A stretch of 64,000 bases of DNA from Falciphora oryzae. Taxonomy: Eukaryota; Ascomycota; Sordariomycetes; Magnaporthales; Magnaporthaceae. The notes beneath the pieces are model-generated. The model did not search any database. It was not told the DNA's origin and saw only the letters and a program-made list of their open reading frames with translations. Position 1 is the first letter of the stretch, and each line of letters opens with the position of its first letter. This document shows positions 9,200 through 19,500 of this stretch, piece by piece. The DNA is taken from the NCBI GenBank assembly GCA_000733355.1, contig JNVV01000033.1, forward strand, positions 358,200 through 422,199. Direction: 5' to 3'. The position numbers were made by a program, and so were the translations under genes.

Positions 9200-12100
9200 C
9201 AAGGCTTTATCTATGTCGTATTGGCCTCTTTTTTGTTACTCCCGCATGTTTTGCCACGTTGTCATTATCCCGATCCTCCGGATACACGTCCTTTGCTGCC
9301 GCTTTAATCCAGTTTTGCAGGTTAACCGGCGGTTTTGCGGCTTTTGGGTATGTTAGGTGGAACGTTTTTAACGCGGTGGCAGCGTTTTTAAAATTTTTTG
9401 CCAAATACCATTCGTCGTTAAAGTCGCATCCTTTCTAACTAACTTGGTATTGCAACTTCTTTGCTTTACCGGTAACCCGGAATGCCAATACCCTATCGAT
9501 TTCCTATTTTAGCTCGCCGTTGATATCCTTTAGAAGCTCCGGCTTTTAATGCTGTTACGGCAGCGGGTCGTTCGGAGATTTGCGAAGTCGATCTGCGTGG
9601 AAAAAATTCGAGCCTTTATATCCCGGTAGCACCTTAAAAACGAAACTGTGGCCTCGTTTTTTTAGCACCTTTTATAAGCCGGCGTACTAAAAGTTTAAGC
9701 GGGTTGTAGGCGCTGTAGTTGTAAAACCCTTTTTCCGAACAAATACCGAGTCGCTAACTTTGAAGTTTACCGGGCGTCGCTTTTTATTGGCCTGGATCTT
9801 TTGGGCTTTTTGCGCGGCTAATGCGTTGTTGTGGGCCAAATCCTGTACGGCTTTAATTTCCTTTACTAGTTCCAGGGCTTTTTGCTATCGTTCGTTCTCG
9901 ACGTCGGTTGGAGGCAATTTTTAAAATAGCGGGTTCCGGGGTTCGCAGCCCAGTAGGACCTTTAAAGAGGCCATACCTAAGGACGAGTGCCATACGGCGT
10001 TATAAGCAAAGTCGAAAGCGGGAAAGTGTACGCTCCACTACTTTTAGTATTTATCCACGTAAAACCGTAACTGTTAATCCAATTTAGCATTGGTAATTTT
10101 AATTACGCTTTAAGTTTGCGGATAAAAGGCGCTGCCGTAACGGTATTTCGTACTTATAAGTTTGTTAAGCGTGGCGAAGAACTTAGAAATAAAAGGACCT
10201 GCGTTATTTAACAGCCAAACGGAGGGGCAACCCAAAATACGGTACAGCTGCCGGTAGTACCGCATCGCGAAGACCTCGGCGGTATCGGTCTTGTAGCCTG
10301 GAAGCGTGCATTTAATTCTGCTAAACTTACAAACGAAAACCCAAACGTAATCGTAACCGTAGTTGTCCTTCGGCATATCTTTGCTATCGATAACGACTTG
10401 TTCCCAAACGACCTTAAGGACGGGCAGTGGATATAACAGGCCAAGTGTTTTATTATATTTGGATTTGTTGCGGTAGCATTCGTAGCAATTGTTAACATAT
10501 CGGCGGACGTCTTTATTTATACCTTTCTAAAAATAATCCCTTTTAAAAAGGCGGATGGTTTTATTCTAACCGCCGTGGGCGAAGATCGGGGGGGCGTGGG
10601 CTTCGCGGATGAGCGCGGTGCGAAGGGCAATTTTTCCGTTTGTCGTTAGGGGCGGTACCACGAGTCGGCTTTTTTAGTAACCCAAACCTTGCTAAGTGTT
10701 TTCGAGTCGCACGAGTTTAGCGAAATCGGCCCCGTGGATGTTTTAAACCGTCGAGGTGATTGTTTGGATTTGGGCCGGAATAGTTTTGGGCATTTTTGAA
10801 GCTGGACCTAAAACTTTCTTAGGGGGAACGAGCGTAAAGAAACGCTCCTTTGCCTTTCGAGCTTTAACCGTAGGCGATTTAACCGTTTTCCGGAACAAAG
10901 CATCGGCAACGACGTTTTCCTAGCTTTGGCGGTATTAGAACCAGTAGTTAAAATTAGCGAAATACGTGCTCCATTTTATTTAGCGGACACCGAACTTCTG
11001 TTTAGTTATAAAATAAACGAAGGTTTGGTAATCCGTAACGATAGTGATTTTCGATCCCCATAATTTAGTTTCGAAGTGCTTAAGCGTTTGAATAACGGCA
11101 AAGAGTTTTCGATTTTGGATCGGGTACGTTCGTTTAGTTAGAGATATGGTTTTACTAAAATAACCCACTAATTTCCAGATCCCGTTTTTTTATTGTTACT
11201 AGATAACTCCTTTTATAACGTTACGTAACGCGTCGGTTTCGATTTAGGTCGGGCGTCCCGGGGTAAAAAACGCTAGGACCGGGGCTTCGGTAGCTAGCTT
11301 CTTTATTTTTTTAAAGGCGTCCTTTTATTTAAGCCCCATTTTAAAGGTGGCGTCTTTTTTAAAAAAAACGTGTTAAAGGTTCGGTACCGTCGCTCGCGTA
11401 ATGATAAAACACTCGTACGTAATTGCATAATCCGAAGAAGGATTTAACCGCAAATTTGTTAATAAAATCCTCGAACTTCCAATTAGTAATGGCGGCTATT
11501 TTAGCGGGGTCTATCCGGACGCTTTGGCCAATTTCGATAACTAGGCCCAAGTATTCCAATGTTGTAGTATTAAACCGGCTTTTTTTAATATCTCCTTAAA
11601 GGTGGGTTTGGTTTAACCGGTAAATAACCTTTTCGATATAAACCTAATGCGTAGCCTCGTTAAACTTTTCCGAATAAATTAGGACGTCGTTAGCGTACGC
11701 GCTCGCGAAAACGTTTAAAAGCTCGTTTAATTAAGCGTTAATAAACGCCTGTTACCAAACTAGGCCGACTTTAAATCCAAAAGGGAGGATTTTCCACTAA
11801 AATATCCTTTAGCGTGTCCGGAAAGCCGTTAAATACCGTAACTTTACGATATTAACAATCGGTTAAACGCGCGGATAATATCGACTTTAAACAATCTTTT
11901 AGCTTTGCTATACTTAGCAATCGTGCCGTTAACGTCGGGTGCTAAAACGAAGCGGGATTTAAAAAACTTATTTACCTAGCGATAATTTTAACAAAAGCGC
12001 CGTTCGTTCGAATGTAACTTCGGGACGAAAAGGTTTGGAACAAATTTATTTATTATACAAAATTTGATAAAACCGAAAGCAAAAAATTCGTCGGTAATTT

Positions 12101-12260
12101 GTTTTTTGAGTGGGAATATCGAAAAAGGTGTCCGGTAAATAGGCGGCGATCTTTCCAAAAGCTTTTCCAGCTTAAGGACCACGTCGTACCTAAGTCGATT
12201 CGGTAAAAGCTTAATGGAAGCTTTTTTAAAAAAAAACCTTTCCAAATAAGCAATTTCCGA
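9200..12260 (-). pseudogene. pol remnant: RT, RNase H, integrase (RIP-damaged)
   Basis: Minus-strand fragments in order: an RT start near 12245-11988 (PPIYRTPFSIFPLKKQ); the RT catalytic site at 11686-11697 reading Y-A-N-D where active enzymes have an Asp pair; the RT end at 11559-11359 (EYLGLVIEI...IDPAKIAAITNW); RNase H at 11168-10980 (YPIQNRKLFAVIQTLKHFE); integrase core at 10376-10110 (KTDTAEVFAMRYYRQLYRIL, then an Asn pair at the expected catalytic Asp); and a C-terminal piece at 9404-9207. Stops occur throughout. The Asp-to-Asn changes are G-to-A on the coding strand, the RIP direction. The remnant cannot be functional. Confidence 0.85.
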
Positions 12261-13274
12261 GGGAATTAAACTTCGGACGAGCTTAACATGCTTAAAGTTC
12301 TCGTTAACGGGAAAAGGAATCGGCTAGCTAGAAAAGGTTCGCTAGGGTTTAACCGAGATTGCCTAAATCCTAATGGTAAATTCGGGGCTTTCGAAAGGAA
12401 CTAGGGCGTTAAAAAAGGGCAAAAACTTCTATCTTTTTTAGCGGGGGTCGTTTTTAATTTAAATTTGGAAAACCTAAATCTCCGTCGGCGGGGGGAGGGA
12501 AAAAGTTACAAATTTAGGGTGCGATCGAAATTGCCGTTACCGTTCCGGGTTGGTAAAGATGGCTTAAATTTAATGCGATTAACGTTCCTTTTTAACTTGC
12601 TAATCCATTAAGCGATTTCGCCGTTAAATATTACGTTGGGCTACGGCGTTAAAGCGACCGTTAAATGGGGAAATAGTAATAGCCGGGGAAAACTTAATGT
12701 TATTAAGCAAAATATCGGGCCAAATAATCTCCCGCTTCGATAAACGGAAAAAAAGGTCTCTTTTTACTAGCTAAAGCAATCCTATAAAAATATCGTAACT
12801 AATATCTGCGATCCAAAACTTTTAATCAACAAAACGGCGGCTATTTATCTCGAAAATAGCGATAAAAATATAAGTTACATTTGTTACTAGGAAATTACGG
12901 AAATCGGAAAAGGCGATAGGTCGAAACAGCCGTTTAACCTTAGCTCCAAAATGCTTTTTAATAAAAGCGGCTATTTTATAGCTAATAAAAAAATAAGCTA
13001 TAGCTTTAATATCACAAAATACTTTAAAATCGATTTTAAAACCGCTACGTTAAAGCTGCGCTTTAAAAAAGAAAAAAGGTTAACTCTTATTACCGATCCT
13101 AGCTACATTAGGCACTTAAACCGCCAAAAAAACTTCCGGCGGTTTATCTAATTTTTTAATTCGCATACCAAGTACGATAAAATCGACTCGCTAATGCTCG
13201 AATCGCTCTCTTCGTTAAATAGTGCTCCTTTTGCCTTAAAACGGCGGAAAATTACGGCGATCTTCTTTTTTTCC

Positions 13275-14100
13275 TAACAATCTCAAGCTAAATAACCTTA
13301 TCCGCCGCAAACGTAACAAACGCCGTTCGTTTTAAACGTAGCCAGCTCGGTGTCTTTTTCGGGGGCTTTATCCTTAAACACGTCGGGAATACGGAACTTG
13401 CGCCCACGGTATTCGCGACGTTTGTCATTCTTTTTTAAAGTTTTTACTTGTTTTTCCTTACAAATCAAATAGGCACGATAATAGGCTAGGGCGGCGCCGG
13501 TTACGTTGCGGGTAAACATCTCGTAGCTAATGTTAAGGTCCTTGGCGTCGTTAAACAAGCGGGGATTGAAATTTGGGGAAATATGCTCGAAAAAAATACT
13601 TTTGCGTTTTTTTATAATAATGTTAGCGCGGTCGGCTAGTACGTTAATTTTTGCAATAAATTGGTAAATATCTATAAATTTATTAGCTAGGTCGTATATT
13701 ATTTTGCTAAATTCGGTTCGAGCTTTAATAGGTTAATAGGCGTCGTAATAAACGGCGGTAAACGTGGCTACCATTTTTAACGCGCTAGCAAACGGGTTTT
13801 TAAAAAAAGGGTTATATCGGGCTTCGAAAAGGAAATTAGCATTTCCGGTCGTATTCGCATAAATTACAGCCATATAATTACGCTCGTTTTTAAAAGTGGT
13901 ATCGTTTTCCATAAACTTATCGGCCAAACGGACCACCCAATTAGTAAATTCGTCCTTATCGCCGCTAAAAGCGCCAAGCTTTATTCCGGTGCGCTTATCT
14001 TTCGAATTATAATCTAGGTTTTTAAATATTATATCGCCTTTATCGTCGTAAAATTTAAAGGCTGGGAGGGCGGTTACGCTAATAAACACGAACGCTATGC
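13275..14100 (-). pseudogene. gag remnant with damaged zinc knuckle
   Basis: Minus-strand pieces at 14089-13733 (containing KLGAFSGDKDEFTNW and a capsid-like helical stretch) and 13558-13298, ending in CYVCGG. The zinc knuckle continues in frame to about 13275 as C-x2-C, then a stop, G-Y-L-A, a stop and D-C. The expected C-x2-C-x4-H-x4-C pattern has therefore lost its His to Tyr and gained two stops, all explicable by C-to-T or G-to-A transitions. Confidence 0.75.
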
Positions 14101-14662
14101 CTCCAAAAACGCTTTCGGCCGGGGTAAATTGGCGGGAAATAAAAGCGCCTTAGGTTCGGAGTTAGGATATAACGGCGGCAACGACCGCCGCCACGTCGGC
14201 CTGTTAGGCAGGCGGGGAAGGGGTTTGACCAGATATGGTTGTATTTAGGTTGTTATCTTTGACCAGGTTTTCGTTTGTTAATTTAAACGCCTAATTTTCT
14301 TTTTATTATAATTGCTCGTTTGCGCTTTGGGGCGGGTAATCGGGGTTGGTTTTTTGCTTCGCAAACGCGACGTCGGGCTCGTAAAAAACCTCGATCTCGG
14401 ATTCGATATCGTTTTTTAGGTCGGTAAGTTAAAACGGCGTATCTTTTACCGCAAGGCTAGCTTCGGTAAGCTTTTTTAACACGTTTTTTATTAAGCGAAA
14501 TAACTTTTTCGTAAACGGCCCCCGGTCCTTCTTTTTAGGCATAAGGTTGTGTTATCGCGTAAAATTTTGCGTCGTTTACGTCCAACGGAGCTAAGGGATA
14601 AAATAAATGGTGCTGTATTTAATAAATCGCTTAGCCAGCGAAATATGGAAATAGAAAAGTAG

Positions 14663-14878
14663 TGTTACGATCATAAAGCGTAAGCTTCGCAGCCAAATGC
14701 AATTGATGCTATGGACTAAAAACTTTTCTATAGGGAGGAAATAGGGAAGGAAAGCGCGGCGCGCCGAAAGCGCGATGCGGTAGAAAAAACGGTGCGGCGT
14801 CTTATCGCACGAGCCATTCCGCGACGCGTGCTTACGTAAATGCCTGCGGCGTGCGGTGAACTGCCCTAAGTCGTCACA
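14663..14878 (-). repeat. 5' LTR of the Gypsy element
   Basis: 216 bp, beginning TGTTACGATC and ending AGTCGTCACA on the plus strand. It is the partner of 8945-9160. Followed directly by the second CTAAA of the target duplication at 14879-14883. Confidence 0.9.
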
Positions 14879-15377
14879 CTAAACGCGGTTTTCGACATCC
14901 TTGCTAAATCGCCCAATTTGTATCCGAATTCGATGAAATTTTAAAATTAAGGTTTTAACTATGTAGCCGATTTTATGTAATTATCTCCAATTTTATAACC
15001 TTAACCTGGGCGAGATATAAAGAAATGCGCTAATTTAACTCCTGCATTTTTAATACCTCACCCGGGTTAGGGTTACAAATTTGAAGATAATTACATAAAA
15101 CCGGCTACATAGTTAAAACCTTAATTTTAAAATTTCATTAAATTTGGACCAGAATTGGTAGAGTTAAAGCGAGTTAAAAAACAGCGTTTAGTATGGGATT
15201 TTGAAGTGCGCCACTTACTTGTGAACCACGTTAAAGTTAAATATAACTAGTTTAATTTTAGTGGAATTTAGCTTCAAATTAAGCGAGTTATTTAATCGAA
15301 AAAAACGCCGTTTAATATGGGATTTTCAAGTGTGGCACTCGCTTATCTGTAGCACTCACCTATCAACCACGTTATCC

Positions 15378-15723
15378 TGTTTGGAGATTTCCGTGCCTAC
15401 ATGTCACACGGAAGAACCCGTGGACCTAACTAGTCGGCATCACGAGTCGGCCTCACGGAGGGTCGGAGACCCGCATAGGCGGTCAACGGCCCTAAAGCCA
15501 AGCGGTGAAGGTCGGAAGGCAGTGTGAATCATGTACTCGATACTTCGCACGGATCACAAAGGGTCTATATAAACCCTGCCATCTCCTATGTCCTTCACGA
15601 AAGATTCCTTCCTCCTTAAGCATCTCTTGAGCCCATAGAAAGATTATCTGCAATCTAGAGATTCTTTCTCCAAGCCGTCTTTGACCCCTTGTTACACTAC
15701 AAGAGTACCGACTCCTACCAACA
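15378..15723 (+). repeat. LTR-like repeat with TATA box
   Basis: About 346 bp from TGTTTGGAGATTTCC to CTCCTACCAACA, with a TATA-like CTATATAAA at about 15570. The last 21 bases closely match the end of the LTR at 3236-3536 and the first 20 resemble 3493-3512, so the two are related. An alternative start is TGTCACACGG at 15402. Neither start gives a matching target duplication with the sequence after 15723, so the boundaries are provisional. No internal region is attached; it is a solo LTR or a fragment. Confidence 0.5.
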
Positions 15724-15754
15724 ATTATTTTATTATGTTATTAACCCCTTTGCC

Positions 15755-16178
15755 TAACGTGGTTCACCACCTTGCCGCGCAAACCACCTTGTCGCGCATT
15801 TCAAAATCCCATACTAAACGCGTTTTTTTTCAACTAAATAACTCGCCCAATTTATAACTAAATCTTACCAAAATTTAATATGTTATATTGAACTATATAA
15901 CCGATTTTATGATTATTTTTCCAGATTTTTATTATTACTGCTTTAAGGTGATATGCACAGTGTTTGCACAGTGTTTAAAACTCACTTTAAAATAGTAATA
16001 ATAAAAATCTGGAAAAATAATCATAAAATCGGTTATATAGTTCAATATAACATATTAAATTTTGGTAAGATTTAGTTATAAATTGGGCGAGTTATTTAGT
16101 TGAAAAAAAACGCGTTTAGTATGGGATTTTGAAATGCGCGACAAGGTGGTTTGCGCGGCAAGGTGGTGAACCACGTTA
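15755..16178. mobile_element. 424-bp palindromic TIR element (MITE)
   Basis: It begins TAACGTGGTTCACCACCTTG and ends in its complement at 16178. Almost the whole length is inverted: arms of about 190 bp (with AAATCCCATACTAAACGCG on the left and its complement on the right) flank a short centre near 15945-15985 with a repeated CAGTGTTTGCACAGTG. The left and right arms are nearly identical, so this copy is young or gene-converted. It is flanked by TA and carries no ORF. It belongs with the interrupted elements at 8597-15374. Confidence 0.85.
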
Positions 16179-16589
16179 TATATTTTTCCAATAAATATAA
16201 AGGCCAAGCTTAACGACAAACGCTAGAACGTGTTGGTGCTTTTTAAAGGCACTGCCTCGGGGGCACTGCCTCGGATAAGGTTAAAGTCGCCGACTCGACG
16301 GGCACCTGCTCCCCGTCCCCGTATACCAGCGCCCGCTTTCCCGTGCGCAGCATGCTTAATTTTGACAAATCGCCCGGTCCCGTTTCGGGGTCTGCCGCGG
16401 CCGCTAAGGAAAGGAGCCCCCACCCGGCTCCTATCATGCCGGTCCAAAGCATGCTGGGCCCGGACAGCCCGCCGCCACAGGTCAAGCGGTCCATGGGCGC
16501 CTTCCTCCAGAGAGTTTGAAGACATCTCGTTCGTGTCGGACCCTACCAGGCACCTACGCGGGAGTCTGCGACGGAAAAGATGCCCCGCT
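16179..16589. other. 3' flank of the first NLR gene, no supported gene
   Basis: Composition switches from AT-rich repeat to GC-rich at about 16215. A short direct duplication (GGCACTGCCTCGG twice at about 16245-16275) is present. Frames on both strands (minus 16243-16494, plus 16230-16637) overlap the gene end and show no recognisable domain. Confidence 0.35.
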
Positions 16590-19500
16590 TCATGTTGTGC
16601 TAGTGACGTTCCCTCCACCCGCCTCCCCACTGTTTGAAAGAGTCGGGAATGGAGGGTCGCCCGGCTGCCACGCGCCATCGACGCCCAGGGCAGTGCGAAT
16701 TACCCGAAGCAAGCCAGTGTGCCTTGTCGCGAGGACCCCCTTCCGCTCACTGTCTTGAAGGGTTGAGGTTCGCAGAAGCTCGAATATTTCGAGGCATTCG
16801 GGATGCTTCAGGCCCTCGATTGTTAGGTCGGGGTGCATGGCCACGAGAAGGTGGGGAGCAAGTGTAACGTCTTTATCCAGGACCTCAGCGAGCCGGGGGC
16901 GAAATCCATGCTGAAACATCTCGATCATGAGGGCCGTATCGCAGTTTCGTAAGCCGCCGCATAGCAATTCGCTGGTTCTCTTCTCATCGAGGGCCGAGAA
17001 GTCAAATTTTCTGGTTGCTATGATCGCCCTGGCAACCCTGAGGTTCCCGTAATCCATCAGGGAAAGCTCCAATGCTGTTCTGTTTTCATAGTCTCCATTA
17101 CCGTAGCCTTTCTGGGCTGTTAGCTTTCGATTAACGTTGATAGTATCGTTCGAATCTAATAGCTCAGACGCTAAGCTTGCTCCGAAGTATTTTTGTGTAG
17201 CGATTCGGTGTAACGGCGAATATCCCCACTTATCGACCAAGTCAGCTGTGCCGGGGGCGGCATTGAGAAGCGGCTTAGCGACTTCCGCTATCTTCAGGGC
17301 TGTATCCTCCTCCATTGCAAACTTACTAAGAATCCTTGATAATGGTGTTTTGCCATCCTTGTCGACACGAGTGGCATTGACGGATCCGGTGGCTAAGAGC
17401 CATTGGACGCAATCCGCCGCTTTATAGGTTCCGGCAGCCGCAAGAAGAGCAGTTATCCCATTCTGGTCTGGTTGGTCTATTCCCGGACATTGGGCGGCGA
17501 AAAGGACTTTGAGAACGTGTAAGTGGCCGTTCTGTGCAGCATACTGATAGGCGGTTTTCTTCTCGTTGTCCCTCGTGCCGAGCTCAACTCCCTCAAGACC
17601 AAGAATTGTTCGGATTGCTGCCGCACTTCCTCTCTCGGCGGCGTAGCTCAGAGGGCTTCTGCCGAGTCTGCACCGCTGGTTGATGTCCTTGAAACCGGCC
17701 GCGAGCAATATGCCCATGACCTCGACGTTGTCTGCTTCTGCTGCGTACGAGAACAGCGTTCTGCCATCGTCGCTGGTCCAATCCAGGCTGGCATCTGGAA
17801 GATGCTTTCGCAGGAGGTGGAAAATCTGGCCACGGCCTGACGCTCGGGAGGCGCAAACGGCATGAAAATAGCGCCAATGTCTCTCAGGTGGTAGGTTGCC
17901 TTTGGACAGGAGGGGCATGACAAAGTGCTCGGATGCGGTGGCCAATGCGAAGCCCAATGTGTCATACTTTGTACCATAGTCAGCTCGTTCAAAACTGGAC
18001 CAGTCTGAGAGATTTTCCAAGTGATCGACCCCGTCCTGACTAAGGAGCAGCTGAAAGATTTCTATGTCTTTGGCAATCATAGCCTCGCGCAGTGGAGTGA
18101 TGTGGGTGTTTCGAAACTTGTGGTTGACGGTGGCGCCAGCGTCCAGGAGACATTTGCAGATCTGCAGGTTTCCGCGCCGGATAGCAAGGACGAGCGGAGT
18201 GATGGCTTTTCGCATCGATCTACCGGCGCGTTCTCCTAACGCTTCCTCGATGTTGACCGACGATAGGAGCTGCTTTACCCGTTCAAGCGACCCTTCGTGA
18301 ATCGCCCGACGGAGCAGAGCGTGAGCGGTTGTGTCCGGGTCGTCAGTCACCGGAAAGAGCGCCACGTTTTCCACTCGGTGGAACCCATTGTCGTGCCTCC
18401 CCAGTGCGTCTTGGGACTCAAAGCCTAGAGTAGCGGCGGGACAATCCACATGCGGACATCGAAAAGGCCGTTCATGGGCGTTCATGTGTTCCTGGAGCCT
18501 GGCATCGGTGTCGAAACCCAAGCGGAACTGAGCGCACCATGGCTTGGGGCATTTGAATCGCGGTAGCCCGTATATTGTCTCGATTCTGTTGGAGCAGTCT
18601 TGGCTCTCTTGCCCTGAGGTGCTGCTCTGCAATGTGTTGACGGCTTCGCGGGCTAGCGAGATCCGGTGCTCGAAAAGGAATTGCTTACTTCGCTCGCTCG
18701 GCGAAGGGTCAAGCTTTGCTAAGATGTTGCGCAGGCTTATGCCCGGGCTTTCATCTGCCCCGATGAGACTTTCCCTCGAGTGTTTACAAGTCTTGTCGTA
18801 AAGCGCAAGGAGATCCGCAAGCCCCACGACAGCAGCCTGGAAGGTCTCATGATCGTGTCGTAGTGGAGACAGAGATTGGAGAGCGTCTGCGTGGTCCCAC
18901 CAATGTGCCGCTGCATACTCCTGGAATGCGTAATATCCTGTTTCGGCATGCTCTTTCCGGACCTGGAGCGTAACGAGTTTCGTGAATGCGGGCGACTGGA
19001 GGTACCGACAACAAAATGAGAGCATATCGAGATGCTGCTCAACGGACGACGGTATCCGTCCTGTGTGCTCCAGGTATCTGTCGTGGGGTTTGTCTTTAGT
19101 GATGTCCAACACGGTTGGCGCATTCGTCGACTTCTCAGGCAGGCTTTGAAAACTTACTCTGCCGCTGTGCGATGAACAATATGAACCAGCTTCTCCGAAA
19201 CCTTTCCAGTGTAGGTCACATCAACGAAACAACCACACAGTTCCTTTGGCGAGTATCTCGTCATCCGCCGCTGCGCATTTATTTGAGGCCCAATATCCGG
19301 GTCGATCATGAAGCGGGCCTGAATTTCTCTCCAGTAAAGTGGCCGACTGGCACACGAAACCCACGACAACATCTGCCTGGCCAGATCCTGGCGGGACAGC
19401 CTGGCCCTCGTGGAGGTTGACTGAGTTGGGTTGGTCTCGAGTACCCTGACAGCAATGCGGTCATACCTAAAATCGAAATAAATTTGCATGTTCAGGATAT

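Larger units (their letters stand above)
8945..14878 (-). mobile_element. full-length Ty3/Gypsy LTR retrotransposon, inactivated by RIP
   Basis: A 5934-bp element bounded by two 216-bp direct LTRs, with a perfect 5-bp target duplication CTAAA (8940-8944 and 14879-14883). On the minus strand gag is followed by reverse transcriptase, RNase H and integrase, the Gypsy order. Every coding segment is broken by stops and is strongly AT-shifted. A purine-rich stretch next to the downstream LTR (minus strand, just above 9160) fits a polypurine tract. The LTR ends read TGTGACG...CGTGACA on the minus strand. The element sits inside the middle TIR element, so it is the youngest of three nested insertions. 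Confidence 0.9.
8881..15233. mobile_element. middle non-autonomous TIR element, split by a Gypsy element
   Basis: It begins TAACGTGGTTCACAAGCGAG at 8881 and ends GTGAACCACGTTA at 15233. Removing the Gypsy element and one target duplication leaves about 414 bp, close to the 424-bp uninterrupted relative at 15755-16178. The remaining interior (14884-15190) is a long inverted repeat: an arm around ATTTTAAAATTAAGGTTTTA recurs in complement about 150 bp later. The flanking TA fits a Tc1/mariner-type target. There is no ORF. Confidence 0.75.
8597..15374. mobile_element. outer non-autonomous TIR element, split by nested insertions
   Basis: The left part is 8597-8880 and the right part 15234-15374. 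The ends are TAACGT... and ...ACCACGTTA, and the arms carry complementary AAGCGAGTGCCACACTTG and ATTAAAC-type blocks. The left arm lacks part of the terminal repeat seen on the right. The insertion of the middle element at a TA is visible by comparison with the uninterrupted copy near 3575-3595, where TTAAAGTTAAATATAACT continues without a break. It has no coding sequence and is therefore a MITE-like derivative of a TA-targeting DNA transposon. Confidence 0.7.
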
